This document shows, one piece after another, positions 1-12,899 of a DNA stretch of 64,000 bases (position 1 is its first letter; each line of letters begins with the position of its first letter). Position numbers and translations under genes: made by a program. This stretch comes from Dioscorea cayenensis subsp. rotundata (taxonomy: Eukaryota; Streptophyta; Magnoliopsida; Dioscoreales; Dioscoreaceae). Under the pieces are notes generated by a model, which had not been told where the DNA came from, ran no database searches, and saw nothing but the letters and a program-made list of their open reading frames with translations. The DNA lies in the NCBI RefSeq assembly GCF_009730915.1, contig NC_052472.1:3496359-3560358 (forward strand), in the 5' to 3' direction.

Positions 1-1069
1 ACAACTATATATATAGTTATATGATTCATGATCTACAACGTTTGAACATATATATATATATATATATTAACTTGGTAAAACGTCACATGGGGCAATTAAA
101 TTCCTACCATATGTTGAGGTGCACCAATTACTGTGGCTTAAAGACCCCGTAGAGATTTATTAACTTGGCCAAACGTCATTGGACAATTATATTCCTACCA
201 TGTGCACACTCAGAAGATATTTCGGGAATCAAACCAAACTAATAAATCACCCCTGCCCTGCAACCCTGGAGTGGAGGAAAACGACATCCTTCATAGGGGA
301 CCCATGACCAGTGAATGAACATTACCACTACAGTATTTATACAGTACCCACAATGTATGCATAGTACTGTAACAGTCTAAGAAAAAAAGGAAAATGGTGA
401 GAGCCAAAGTTTGGAGGACTGAGATGCAGAGGCATCTTTGCTGTAAACCTTAGTTTAAAATTAGAAATGATGGCCAATAAATTGTGTTTTTATGAAATGG
501 ATTAATCTCAGCAAATATTTTGAGTTTGTTTGCTATATTGTGTTTTCTTGAACCTTAGTCTGAAATTAGGAATGATGACCAATAAATTATTTTTTTATGA
601 AATAGATTGATCTTGGAAAATATTTTGGGTTTGTTTGCTAAATTATTTTTTTAATTGTTATTATTCATTTGGTCACTGAAAATTGTTTTTTTTTTTAATC
701 GAGAAATGATGAGTTCATCTTCCCGATGAACGATCTCGTGAATGTACTCATAGAGTGTGATAACGACATGGACAAAGATAGGATTATAGATATAGATAAC
801 GTGAAACTTGAAAAGGGATGGGGTGGGAAAGGAGAGAGTTGTGGTTGAGGGGTTTTATACAGAGAGAGATGTTTATTATTATTATTTTTATTAATAACCG
901 ACACTTTATTGTTTTATTGGTATCGAGTTTGCCACACAGGATCCATTTTCTATGTATAACACACATTCCTAACATCCTTTAAATGGTGCGCTTATAATTT
1001 AGCAAACAAAAATTATACATCAAGAAAATTGCAGGCATTACTTAAAGATAATTGAACAACATTAATTAT
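1..1069. other. Gene-free AT-rich stretch
   Basis: I see no gene here. There are two imperfect copies of a roughly 45-bp segment that starts ttaacttgg and ends cctaccat (about 70-113 and 160-204). There is also the 105-bp tandem duplication listed separately. The short ORFs are low-complexity and match nothing I recognise. Confidence 0.6.
446..648. repeat. Two-copy tandem duplication, period about 105 bp
   Basis: The segment beginning aaccttag at 446 recurs at 551. Both copies share the blocks gaaatga/gaatga, ccaataaatt and tttgtttgct in the same order, with about 80-85% identity by eye. It is non-coding. Confidence 0.75.
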
Positions 1070-2468
1070 TGTTAAGTCTGAAGACTTGGATTGGCATTAT
1101 GTGATAAGCCAAGAGGTGACATGGCAGTGATGAGTTGGCAAAAAGAAAAGGTGACAAGGATGATGATGTGGTTAACGCATGGTGACATGGCACATGAAGA
1201 TATAAGACCTAGAAGATCATGATGGGAGACTATGTTTAGAGAATCTCCTCTCAATGGTTCATTTGAATAATAACTATTTTAGAAGGAGCATCAAGGTAAA
1301 AAGATTTCCATAGAAAGGCAAATTTATCTTAGGTATGATTTTATCTATATTTTGGTAAGTTTCAAGATGATGAATTATAACTTTGATAAACTCCTTTTAT
1401 GAGAGATTTATTTTTGAAGAGAGGAACATTTCCTTATTGTCAAAGATCATCATGAAGATTGCATGAAGCTTAGTTTGGTGTGAAACTATTTGAGGACACA
1501 AACTAAGAAAGACAAGGGAAAGTCAACATGATTCTCAAGACCATAATTAGCAATACAATTTGAAGGAAAGATCTAAAGCCATTTATTGGCAGAGCTATTC
1601 AAGGACACAATCATGTATGGTAAGATTTTATTGAAGATTGATTGAAGATTTGATGGAGGATTTGAAGACCCAAGCTAGGACAATTGAAAATCATGCTTGG
1701 AAGATATTGAAGGCTAAACTTAGATGAGAGGAGAACAAGTTTAGTAACAATATATTGATTGATTCAAATGAAGATCATTATGGAAGACCAAACTTTGGCT
1801 GGAAAGAAGATCTGGAGATCTTTGGTAGCCATCTTTGGTGACATGGCTTCTCACCTTGGTGGGTGTGATCCTCTAGAGAGGGGCTTGCTGAAATGACATG
1901 AGGAAGAAAGCAGTTGTAGGCAAGAGAAGCTAGGGATGTGTCAACCGCTACGAAGTGAACTGAAGGAATCGAAAAGGTTGAAGGTGTCGCAAGTTCAGTT
2001 GCAACTGGGCTAGAACTCAGTCATGTTCAGTAAGGTGGACAGTGTTGCAACTGGGTATTGTAATATCTAACTTTGGAAGTTGTCCAAGTTAGGAAGCCGT
2101 GGAGCATTCTAAAAGAGAAAGATCTATTGGGACGTAAGTACGTCTATATAAGATACCCTGAGTGAAGATTTAGGAAGAGTCACGAGAGAAAGACTCTTCG
2201 GTGAGGGTTGATGAGAGTGGCCATCGGGCAATCTTAAAAGGGTGTTCTTTGTCATTCAGTGAGTAAGGGAGCGTTGTACTCTTTACTTTATCACCTCTTT
2301 TAGTGGATTGTTTCCCTGGGTTTGGCACCCCAGATGTAGGCAAGGTTTTGCCGAACTAGGTAACCATCTTGTGTGTTTCCTTTATCTTGCTTAATTGTTT
2401 GTGTGTGTTTTAATTTCTTATGAAATTGAGTGATTATTTTTCACACACCCATCCCTCCAGAACTAACA
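1070..2468 (+). mobile_element. Solo LTR, Ty1/copia-like
   Basis: The segment starts TGTTAAGTCT and ends AACTAACA, so it has TG..CA ends. It is flanked by ATTAT (1065-1069) and ATTAC (2469-2473), a 5-bp target duplication with one mismatch. A TATA box (ctatataag, near 2144) lies in the 3' half, where the promoter of an LTR is expected. It is followed by a U5-like stretch (ggcaccccagatgtaggc) that resembles the LTR end of SIRE/Maximus-type copia elements. There is no internal coding region or second LTR nearby, so this is most likely a solo LTR of 1,399 bp left by LTR-LTR recombination. The boundaries are well supported; the lineage is a guess from resemblance. Confidence 0.7.
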
Positions 2469-3906
2469 ATTACAAATAATTCTCATAATAAATACATCCA
2501 ACGTACTTACACACCTTTACGTGCACTCAACACACTTGCACACGTGCATTAATTAAAAATAATTGAAGAGCGATAATTCATTATAAATAATAGATTTTGG
2601 TAACAAATACATTATACACTTCAAACAACCTTTTGATTTAGTAGTACTATTGCCCACTGTCATGGGCTGAGTGATAAAGGGGAAGGTGCAGTCGCCGGCG
2701 GGGTCTATTGACCCATGCTTGCTCTTTCCCTCCCGACACCATCCCTTGCCCCTTTCTTCGGACGTCTCAACCACCCCCTTCCACCCTGCCTCTTTCAAAA
2801 AAAAATTTTAATATATTTTTAAATTTTAATTTTTTATCTTTATATATTTTTATATTTTCTTTATTTTTATATTTTTATTTTTCAATTGAATGATTTGATT
2901 TATTTATTTATTTTATTTATCATTTATTAGATGTTTTTGTTGAGTTTGGTATTTTTAAAAATTTTGAGAAAAGTTGTAAAAATATTATGATTGATTAATG
3001 TGTAGGGATTTGAGAAATATTAAAGCTTTGATTACGTAATAAGTAATTTTTTTTTTTAAATTATGATTAGTTTAAATAGAAGTTTAAATGAAAGTTATTA
3101 TTTTTCAAAAATATTTAAATATCAATTTATTTTGTAGCTAAGATCTTAAATATAAAAAATTTATAAAAATTAGTTTTTTTTAATTATTTAAATGAATTCA
3201 AGCAAATTATTAAATTACATATAACTAATATCATCTCCTCCATCAAGCCTTTATTTCCTAATGGATGATTATATTTTATATTGATTTATATATGCATATG
3301 CTAATTATTTATATAAGCGGAGTAAATCTGTCAAAAAATAGTAAGAATAAAAATAAAAACATAAAACATGACATTTCAATATAAAAAAAAACACATACAA
3401 ATATGATTGAATACCAAACTCTCTTTAAAAGGATATAATTGTGTCTTTAAAGCAATTAAGTATAAGGAAATATATGTTGAGACATAATTGATCGATGATA
3501 AATGGGCAAATGAGATGAGACAAAAACTACCCAACCGCTTTCCCATCAAATTTCGATATCTAATACCACCACACTTAATAAATAAAACCAAACTTATTTT
3601 TTTCCTAGTAAAATGTAAGGTTATATGGAATTATTTGTTTGATCGGCTTTCAATATCATCTCGTGTAACAACTAAAAGCATGTTTGATTGGATTTGATGG
3701 ATATTTTTAATCTCACATCTCATTGTCAGATTTCTCATTCATAACAATCTTTTATTAAATAAAGTGGATAAATTATACTAATATATTAAAAAATTAAAAA
3801 AATTCTAATAAAAAAATTCTAAATTAAGTTACTAAGAAATGAACCACAGTGCAACTAAGCATCGCCAGGATCGGACCGATGCGCTCCACCATCTCCTTAT
3901 GCAAAG
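2469..3906. other. Gene-free interval with a dispersed repeat
   Basis: No coding sequence is recognisable. The middle (about 2690-3232) is a dispersed AT-rich repeat with a second copy near 42.3 kb. The rest is A/T-rich sequence without a feature I can name. Confidence 0.6.
2690..3232 (+). repeat. Dispersed repeat, copy 1 (copy 2 at 42300)
   Basis: A pyrimidine-rich lead (tttccctcccg, cccctttc, cctgcc..tttcaaa) is followed by a long AT-rich body. Conserved blocks such as atgtttttgttgagttt, gattgattaatgtg, aatatttaaat and atttaaatgaattcaa recur in the same order at 42300-42830. The copies are about 75-80% identical by eye. No terminal repeats or target duplication could be fixed, so the class is unknown. 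Confidence 0.7.
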
Positions 3907-4044
3907 GATGGCCTATTCAAGGCCGTGGTGTTCAGAGGTAGGCATGTTGCACAGGATGCTCTTTTCTTGGCTTCAGACACATCGGAGTACATTAGTGGCC
4001 ATGACTTGGTTGTTGATGGCCGCATCAATGTCGTCACATATTAG
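3907..4044 (+). pseudogene. Short-chain dehydrogenase/reductase C-terminal fragment
   Basis: The frame starting at 3907 encodes 45 residues containing RHVAQDALFLASDTSEYISG, followed by HDLVVDGR, and ends at a TAG. This is the typical C-terminal end of classical plant short-chain dehydrogenases of the SDR110C type (secoisolariciresinol dehydrogenase or momilactone A synthase-like), whose consensus is VA..ALFLASDES.YVSG..L.VDGG. The Rossmann fold, the TGxxxGIG motif and the YxxxK catalytic pair are absent, and I find no upstream exon. The final GG of the family is changed to GR. It is therefore a stranded last-exon piece, not a working enzyme. Identification of the family is firm; the subfamily is tentative. 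Confidence 0.65.
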
Positions 4045-5537
4045 AAGAATACATTTTCTGCTTTAATTATTGTTTACTGGGTGTCATCCGAAACTTTCCC
4101 TTGTTTAGATTGATGTTATCCACCATACAGTTATAGTTTGTCCATTCTTATAAAAAATAATTTTTAATAGAGAATAAAAGCTTGTAATGATGTTTATTAA
4201 TATGTTGGAGTCATACAAATATACATACTCTTAATAGTATATATATATATATTACTATTGTATTAATAATGTTTGCTTCATTATAAATATATATATAGTA
4301 ATATATAATAATTAATTATATTATGAGTCATTAATATATAATATTACCAATAAATATTGATATTGTTAAATTTAGTGATTATACTATAATATAAACATGT
4401 TATATAGTTATACACTATCAATGAAAGATATAAAATCTAATTATAGTATGAATATTAATAAAAATTATATAAATAGTATATTTAATAGAAATATAATAAA
4501 TTTATTATATGCATGTATTATATACATACATATTACTGTACAATATTTATGAATAAGATTTCCTACTATTAATATTTATATGTTAAAAAATAACTTTTTT
4601 ATTTAATGTCTAATAAATTTAGTTTAATTATAAAATGTTGTTTATCAGTTATGTTTTAATATTATAACTAATTACATATATTATTATTAATAAGGTCCTT
4701 TATTTTATTAATAATAATTAATGTCATCATTATTTTTTTTAAATCATGATGTATATATATACACACAATGGAGAACATTTATTGAAAGAGAGGAGAAAAA
4801 TAATTTTTTTTTTTTAATTTTTATTTAACACATCAAGACAATTCTTTAACTAAAACCAAGAGGAAAGTCACGAATTGCAAGTACTATTTTTTAAGGATGA
4901 TTTATAATTAAATCTTCATTTCTCTCGGATTGTTTTGAAGCATCTCTTTTCATCTTGATCTTCAACACCTTTTAAATCCTTCATTTCATATTTAAGTCCA
5001 TATAATTTTCTTTTACTTACATCTTTAATAACAATATTATAAATATTTTGCAGATGTCTTATAGCTCACAAAGTCGCTTCTGCTTTTTTCTGAAATACGC
5101 CTTTTAAATCCATATTGCTAATGTTTTCCAAACTTGTCTTCAAATTTCACATTTGCTACAAAACTTGTCCATGATTTGGGCCACTTTACTCACATTGATA
5201 ACTTAGTGGTGGTAACTTTAATTTTTCAAGTCCTTCAACATTACTTTAAATTGCGAGCTAACAACGATAGGTTCTTTTATTTTTCATTTTTTTGTTTTAA
5301 TTTTTCTCGCAAATAAATTTAATTATCATATTATTATAAACAAATATAAATGAAAAACTAATAATATTAAAGTAGAAGAAGTCTTTGTTCCCGTGAATGT
5401 AAAAGAGTGACTTATTTAGGTTTTTTACACAAAAAAAGAAAGATAATAAGTTTACTTTTAAACTTATTGTTTTTAAAAAAATAACAAATTATTCCTAAAA
5501 AAATCCAAATATAAACACAGATTTTATTTAAATATTA
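4045..5537. other. Gene-free AT-rich interval
   Basis: The first 700 bp are extremely AT-rich (many atata and taata runs). The remainder is moderately AT-rich with only short uninformative ORFs. I see no domain, RNA gene or repeat boundary. Confidence 0.6.
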
Positions 5538-8500
5538 TATTTTTTTAACAATATATAGTGACATTCATCATTTTTTATGACACTATTCTATTAAAAAGGG
5601 TGACAAATATTTTTGTTATTTATTATTTGAAAATCAAAGGAATGTCACAAATGATAAACTTTACCTCATATTTAGTGACAATTCATAACTTTTATGACAG
5701 CTTAGCGCAACGTTTTGTGATAAAAATGCATGCCATTAATGATTATAAAATAGGTAGCATATAACAATTTTGTCAAGTAAAAGGTATCACTGTATGACGA
5801 ACATGTAAATTGTCACATTAACCATTTAGCAACAGAGCAAAGGCGACAAAATGCGTTAACGGTAAAAAAAGTGTCACAAAATATTTTTGATGACAAAAAT
5901 ATATTATTTTATGACATTATTTGTCACGCCTCGAACCTGGTGCGCTGACAAACGGCCGCAGACCCACGGGGTGGGGCCTAGTGAACCTGCAAGGCCTCAA
6001 AACCTAAACACAGACTAGGAGTAGAAAATAAACTGACATAAATGCCAAATAAGAGTACAACTTGAGGTTTACAACCAAGCTCGAATACAAGGCAAATGAA
6101 ATACAGCATGACCTACAAGGAGGTTCTTAAACAACAATACAACTGATACAACGATATAAGCTATAAGACATAACTCCAAAGAAGACATCTATTGAAGCCT
6201 TCTAAGATTCCCTCGGCTCCATCGCCCCTCGATCCGAAAAAGGATTTGAAATAAATCCATGAGCTCACTAGCCCCGTAAGTAATCCAAAAACAAAACCAA
6301 AACATTCAAATATCAAATTTGTACAACAATCAAGAGCACCAAATAGTATTATCAAAACTAACGGATAAAACATTGATAACAAAATCCAGAGTATGTTCCA
6401 AATTCACCGTAAGTGCTAAAGGTGATTTGTTTATCCTCGATGATGACACCAAGCCAAAATAATGAAATCATTTATTTATCCCTCAGACTGAGAGATCTAA
6501 ATACCGTAGACTCGTTGATTATTTCACCGAATCGGACACTGCAAGCAAACTGAAGTCTCATTTTTCCCAAAATTATTTTGTCGACAAGGTCGTGGTTTAA
6601 CCCCCAACGATGTGGTTGCATATCATTCATTTGGAGACCAAAATGTTCGGGATCGGATTCCTAAAGTCAAGAATACCAAATTTCACACGTATCTTATAAA
6701 AATTCAGGTAATATTATAAAGTAAATAAATAAATAGACAATGAATGATACAAACAATTAATTAAATGCAAAAGAAAATACCAACTTTTCCAAATCTTAAC
6801 CTGGCTACTATTCTAAAGAAATAGTAACAAGAATTTAAAATTATTTTGCCAAAAACAATGTTATGTAATAACAAAACAATTAAATAATTAAAATAAATAC
6901 TAAATACACAAAGGATTCCCAACCTCCAAATCTTGCCAAACTCCCACATTTAGATGCAATGAAAGGTAAATTTCCACAAAAAACATCTCATAAGGAAATG
7001 ATAAAATAATAATGAATAAATAATTATCCAAAATCTACCAACCCTCTAATTCTATTTGAATGGCTAAGATTTTAAATTCCAAGTCATCATGTTGAATGAT
7101 TGATGGTACGTAAAAATATTATTATAAAAATTTTTGTTGATAAGGGAAAACAAATAAGCATAAAGATTGGTAAGATAAAAAAATACTATGTTCCAACTAA
7201 GTTTGAGGTTATTTATCTAAGGTATAAGCAATAAAATGTGATGGCATTCCCCAACATAAATTTCAATGAATAATCACAAATAATTTTCAGAAAATTTCAA
7301 AGAAATGGAATAACAATAAATAAATAAATAATAAATTTAAAATTAATAAAATTTTAAATACAAGGGTTCAAGGGATTACTTACTTGACAATAGTCTAATC
7401 CCAATTGAGAACCAAAAAACAAAATTGCCTCACGGTGGTCCTATAATAAAGACATCGAACTATGTCTAAGTTCCTAATTAAAGCAACAATAGCTTTGAAA
7501 GTGTCTACAAGTAGACTCTAGCATACATAATACTAATACTAGTGGTAATAACAATCATGCGAAACAAGAACATAGAATGATTAACAAGAACAAGAACAAG
7601 AGGTGAGAGAAACAAGGATGGAAATAAGTCTCGGCACAAGATAGCGTCATCAATGCATGCATGCATGTATATATATATATGATATATATTATCACATATT
7701 TGTTTTGCGTAACCAACATATGTGTATATATATCTCCTACTATATTCAAAAGGCTGCCAAAAAGTCAATATGTATATAAATATCTATGCTGTACTTGATG
7801 GTTATAGAATCAAAGCATGACATGCAACCAACTACCTGTTATAAGAAATGGTCAAATATGAAGTATTATGAACCTTGTTTGAAAAAGCACGTGATCTCAA
7901 AACACTCGGACCACATCTAGAGGCTTTCTAATCTTTTGTTTTCCATGCAAACAAGTAGGGATGCAAAGCTCAAGAAAGGGATCAAGTTCACTAGCTTTTC
8001 TGGTAACAAAAAAGATAAATGCCTTAGAAAGTCATGCACAAGAATGCAGAAATCTGCAAGGCCCAACACCCATGCCATAACTACATAACTATACATTCAT
8101 TAGGCATGCAAAAACTTGGGTTTTAGGCTTGGGTTTCAAGCATAATTGTATAAATATATAGATGGTTCCAAGAGTAAAACTTTGCAGGCCAAAAACTAAT
8201 GATATTCCAAAGAAATAAGAGTGTTCTAGCATGCATAAAGGGAGGGTTTTCATGCAAGGATAAGCACAACAATCAAAGAAAGAAGGTGGTGTAATCTCAT
8301 GCAAACATAGGTACAAGCTAACAACAACCATGCATGAAAAAGGGAAGTTAGCTTCCGGACAAGATGGACAACCTTTAGCAAATACCTTTAGGTTAATGAG
8401 AAGTTGAAGAGCTCCTCCCCGATTTGATCGTGCCACCACTCAAAGTGTTCGGTAAGGTTCTTTCACCCTTAAAGCTTCAATGGAGAGGAGAAATGAGGTT

Positions 8501-8744
8501 AAAGGGTGGAAGGAAGCAAGGGAGGTAGAGATAAGGCAAAGGGATGAGGCATTATTGCCACCGACAAGGATGGAACTAAACCGAATCCTGCCATATTTTT
8601 CCTCACTTCAGTAGCTTTTTCATAGCAAGAAGCCAAAAATAATGGATTAAGGGAAGGTAAGCATGTTTAGTAACTCTAAGTGCTCTAATCATGGGCGGGT
8701 CCACATTATCGAATATGCCAATAATTGACAAATTTGTTGTGGTG
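5538..8744. mobile_element. CACTA-like remnant interrupted by an LTR (candidate)
   Basis: About 380 bp (5538-5921) carries roughly a dozen copies of GTGAC/GTCAC/TGACA motifs, often as tgtcacaaa or gatgacaaa. This is the look of CACTA (En/Spm) subterminal repeats. After the inserted LTR (5922-8720) the sequence continues as ttgacaaatttgttgtggtg and stops at 8744. Its reverse complement, CACCACAACAAATTTGTC, is one base from a common plant CACTA terminus (CACTACAACAAAT). TTA follows. I could not find the matching left terminus, so the left boundary is only where the motifs begin. Inference, moderate to low confidence. Confidence 0.4.
5922..8720 (-). mobile_element. Ty3/gypsy LTR, minus orientation
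   Basis: It begins TGTCACGCCTCGAACC, the reverse complement of a chromovirus LTR end (..GGCGTGACA). It shares ordered blocks with the LTRs ending at 21093 and 30300 and with the LTR at 54143: the caaacggcc/gcctgcaaggcctc block near the end, and a gttaaaccc..gacctt..tttggagacc block (here inverted, 6580-6650). By comparison with the LTR at 27421 its far end is around 8720 (atgcca). No coding region accompanies it, so it is a solo LTR or truncated copy. The flanks TTATT and ATAAT do not match well, so the right boundary is approximate. Confidence 0.6.
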
Positions 8745-9310
8745 TTATTTAAAGGGATTTTTATGAAATGAGTGTTTGGTCTTTCGTAATAAAGAGTCTA
8801 ATGTTGATTGTCTCTCTCCGAAAGCTTAAAAATATACTTTCAACCTTGGTGATGAGCAAACGATTGACTATGAGCATGGAAAAGAATCTTCTCCTATTGT
8901 TAGTGTTTTCATATTAATTTGCATTCTTATAATATATATTTGATGAGGATTTTGTCTTTCACTCTTAGTTTTTTTTAGATTTTAATTTATTTTTGAATAT
9001 CATGTAGTCTATTCATTACATAAAGCATTTTTAGATTTATTATTACCATATTTTTGGTCAGATAAAAAGAGTTGAATTATTATGAAAAATTAGATGGATA
9101 TAATATATAATAATTGATTTTCTATAACAATTTAAATTATAAATATGTATGCTTGTTTTTACACTCACTTTTTCTTGTACCTCTTTAATATGTATGTATT
9201 TAGTTATGGGATATATATTATCAAGTATACTATAAAAGCTACTCCTATAACAAATTAAATTTTAAAAATTATAATTTGCCATAAGTATGAATTTTTGTAT
9301 TTGTATATTA
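8745..9310. other. Gene-free interval
   Basis: No coding or structured feature is seen between the CACTA-like end and the Stowaway MITE. The sequence is AT-rich with scattered ataat motifs. Confidence 0.6.
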
Positions 9311-9576
9311 ATCCCTCTCGTTCTTTTTATCCGTGGTGAATAACGTAATCTCACATACCAAGAAAGTTGGTTATTTCATATAATTTAATAAAAACTTACT
9401 TATTTTTCCAAATTACCCATAATTTATATCTTTACATTTCTCTCTCATATTAATTTTCAAGAAGAGAATTGAATAGAGTGTTAGGTAATTTTGTGATAAT
9501 AAAATGCTTCTTGATGTTTAAAAATGACGGATAAAAAGAACATGGGTTTATGACAGATAAAAAGGAACGGAGGGAG
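9311..9576. mobile_element. Stowaway MITE (Tc1/mariner type)
   Basis: The left end is ATCCCTCTCGTTC followed by tttttatccgt. The right end read on the other strand is CTCCCTCCGTTCC followed by tttttatctgt. These are the classical Stowaway terminal inverted repeats (CTCCCTCCGTT). The element is 266 bp, AT-rich, non-coding, and flanked on both sides by TA, the target dinucleotide of this family. It has no transposase and would need one in trans. Confidence 0.88.
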
Positions 9577-10096
9577 TAATAAATAACCACTATTATCTTA
9601 ATCGTCGGTAGTATCTAAATTTTTAAAATCAATATTGCTATAAAGAGTTTTACACCATTTGTCTACTTTTATTACAAAATATCTTTTTGCTTAATTACAC
9701 AATGTAAAAAGATTTGTAAATCTCTTAAACTTCAACCCTCTTGATCTTTTAGACCATGAATCCTCCTACATAAACTAAACAAACATTACAAATAAAGAGC
9801 TATAATTGTAATTGAAATCAAGTAAAGAACTATTAAGCGAGTAAATTATAAAAATCCATACCATGCATAGTTTGAAATATTTTTAACATGTTTCAAGTTT
9901 ATGGTTTGTTATGAATAAAATGATTTGGATAGAAATGAATGAAAATGAAAAATTCATCAATGCTCAAAACAATTGATCTTATGAGTCAACAAGCATTGGT
10001 TCATCAATAATTAATGACGATACAAAAATATGATAATGATTTTTCTCGAAGCAACTCTCAATTAACATTCAAGGCGTTGATCAATTAACGATACCT
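9577..10096. other. Gene-free interval downstream of the CPA pseudogene
   Basis: I searched here, on the minus strand, for the last exon of the capping protein alpha gene (its conserved LRRKLPVTRT region) and did not find it. Nothing else is recognisable. Confidence 0.5.
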
Positions 10097-12885
10097 TGAA
10101 AGTGGCATCATCATAAATTTAGATATGAGGGCCCCGACGGGGTGAAAGCAAAACCGGGTACCCGATCCGTTTTTAAAACCGGATCGGTACTCGGTTTTTC
10201 GGATCGGCAAAAAACTCACCCGTATCCCGACTCGGTTTAAATCGGTACTCGGTTTAAAAACGGATCGGATATCTCGATATCCGGATCCAAATTTAAGTTT
10301 TTATCTAGTCTATATATATATATAATAACATTAGATAAAAACAAATATGAAAAACTTATAAAATTATAAAAGTGCATTAAATCATGATATTATTCTCTAT
10401 ACAACAAAAATTCATAACAAAAATAATCTGTGAGTTTAATTAATCTTAGTCATTAAAAGAAAAAATCTTCAAAAGCATCAAGTGTCACATCAATAATGAT
10501 AATTGGTTGCTAGATAGATAAGAGATTTGGATAGAGACTAGAGAGAAGAGGCAAGATGATGGCTCAGTTAGGGGAATCGAGACGAGTGGATTTGGGATTT
10601 TTAATCTTTTTACTTTTAATTTATGTAGAATTTAAATTTATTAATATATATAACTATATAACTATACCTTTTTAAGTTATTAGATTAGATATTTGAATAT
10701 TTTTACTTTTAGCCCTTGTAAAATTTAAATTTATTATCATATCATCTATATATATATATATATATAACTCTTAAAGGGTTTAAAAAAATAAAGGATTTGA
10801 TGTACTTTTTAGACCATATAAATTTAAAATTATTATGTACCTATATATAAGAATATACTAAAAAATAAAAACCGAATCAAATTCTGTTACCCGATTTTTA
10901 ATTTCTCCCGAACTGGATCCGGCCCGGTTTTCATCTAAAAAATTCGGATTGGGTACCCGACCCTTTTTTCGGATAGGGTACCCATAAAATTTGGGTAAAA
11001 TATTTGGATACCGGATCGGATCATCGGATCCGGATTTTTTTGCTCTCCTCTAGCCTGTATGGGGAAGAGAAAGAAATGTCATTTATAGTAAATAAAAAGA
11101 TCCTCCCTTGTTCATTATTGAAATTGTCATAGAGTAAGGGGAAAGCCTCAAGTGATGACAAGTACTCCATCTCATGCTGACGAATCATGTTCATTATTGA
11201 GATTCCACTATCTTCAGTTGATTGGAGAAAGATAAGTCTTAATGTGTCAATACCACATCGCCTATAAGTAGATATTATAGCAAATCAGAAGCAAATGTAT
11301 AATGTATGTGTAAGATGGAAATATACGAAATATTTAAAAGCTTTTCTAGCGAGCAAGCAGAAAAACTATTATACAATTCCATAAGAAAAATTAAGAGAGA
11401 GAGAGAGAGAGAGAGGACAAGAAACAAAGTGGTAGTGGTCATAAGAGGGAGCAACTGCATTGAGGAAAAATCAAAATTGCTTTACCACCTCCCATTAATA
11501 GTTTAGTTGGAAAAAACCTTTCCAACTGAAGAAGCTAGCAGTTCAAGTTGTGTGAAAGACATTATAGGCTAAAGTTATAACTTTATTTGATAGGAAAATT
11601 CGAATAATTACAAGCAACTAACATTCTACTTGACATGAAAATAACTTGAACAAACTTCAATTGCAGTCTAATTATGAAAGACTTGCATAAGAACAAATAT
11701 CACACCAGCTACAATGCATCATTAGTGAACGGCAACACATGAAATGCAAACAAAGCTATGAGCAAAATCTTACATGAATTCTGGAACAAAGAAAAGATCT
11801 TGCTCTTTCAGTGATGTGTGTGCATGCAAGCGTCTATGTGTTTAACATAATTACCATTGAGTGAGGTTATTAAATTAAAATTTTCCACCCCCAAAGGTCA
11901 TAATATTTTTGACATTATTTGTCCTACCAAGTAAATTGTAGATCAACATCAATGACCAAAAATACAGCTAATGAATAAAAACAGGAAAGCTTTGCATTTA
12001 AGTTCAATAGAATTCAAGATGTATAACCGGAAATATAGTAGAGTCATTGCACTCGTTCTTGGAGTCAAGCTGGATGTTTCCTTCTTCAAAGTGGTGAGCT
12101 CCCACCTGGCAGACATATTGGGTATAGAACAATTAGGGAAATAGAAAAATTACACGATCAACAATCAATAAGCAATGAATTAACACAAGGCATATCTTTG
12201 CCCAAGAGATTACAGCTAGTAAGACACATGCATTTACTGTAACGCACTAGTTCTTCCAAATACAGCCTAGTAACTAGAGGTCAGAATACCTGCAGGCTTC
12301 CTTTTAATTCTACAACTTGCAAATTATCCTCGAACTCCACCTTCCAAATTGAATGCCAACTGCCATTTCTAGATAATTTAAACACTGATCAGAAAATTCA
12401 CAAGAAACAAAATATATTTCCACATGATTGTCTTATTTTATTTTATTTGAACTCTTTAGAATCCAAATACAGTAAAGATAATCAAGGTAAATTTTCTATC
12501 TGTAAGATCATTATATTTGCATGCTTAAAATGTTGGTAACCCATATTTTTATATCTAATATAACATGATTTTGCATGCTTACAACATCTGCAAGAATATC
12601 CTAGGAAGACACACAAAAAAAAATGCCTTCAAGAAAGATTACCCATTCAAAGAAATATGCTACATTCAACAAGTCCTCAAATAGAAGTAAAGAAAAAAAA
12701 TGGAGACTAGTATAAGACACCAGAAGTTTTGTGGGTTGTGTCTGGCAGTGGAAATAACCACGGAGAACTCAAAGCTGGCACCAGGCCCCTCCACATCTTT
12801 CCCCCCTTGTGCAATAAACTGCATAGGTTAATTTCAGATAAGTATCATCAACATACTTACAGAGTTCAGCATCCAAAGCGCTCCA
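10097..12885 (-). pseudogene. F-actin capping protein alpha subunit pseudogene
   Basis: Minus-strand exon pieces follow the order of plant CPA, which with CPB caps actin filament barbed ends. They are about 12733-12885 (SALDAELCKYV, then GPGASFEFSVVIS and HNPQNF), 12290-12371 (NGSWHSIWKVEFEDN), 12040-12115 (QVGAHHFEEGNIQLDSKNE), 11123-11215 (GISIMNMIRQHEMEYLSSLE) and 10097-10130 (YDDATFK before a GT donor). Damage: the run of six Gs near 12810 gives a +1 frameshift before KDVEGPG; the junction of the first two exons would read TGA where Cys is normal; a TAA precedes YDDATFK; and a 914-bp hAT-like element splits the fourth coding region after SLEA. The N-terminal half and the last exon are missing. 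The family call rests on several collinear blocks and is firm; exon edges are approximate. Confidence 0.75.
10139..11052. mobile_element. hAT-like nonautonomous element inside a CPA exon
   Basis: The two ends are GC-richer and rich in cggatc/ggtaccc motifs. They read ggggtgaaagcaaaacc on the left and, inverted, tagaggagagcaaaaaaa on the right; the middle is AT-rich and non-coding. The 8 bp on either side (gccccgac 10131-10138, gcctgtat 11053-11060) match at only 4 of 8 positions. They sit exactly at the break in the CPA reading frame, so they may be a decayed 8-bp hAT target duplication. The insertion is clear from the split exon; the superfamily is inferred from the terminus style. Confidence 0.6.
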
Positions 12886-12899
12886 TACATGGTAAGAAA

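Noticed and set aside
11910..11925. gacattatttgtc repeated from 5914
   Set aside because: A 13-bp AT-rich match with no extension; it does not mark a target duplication of the 5922 LTR.
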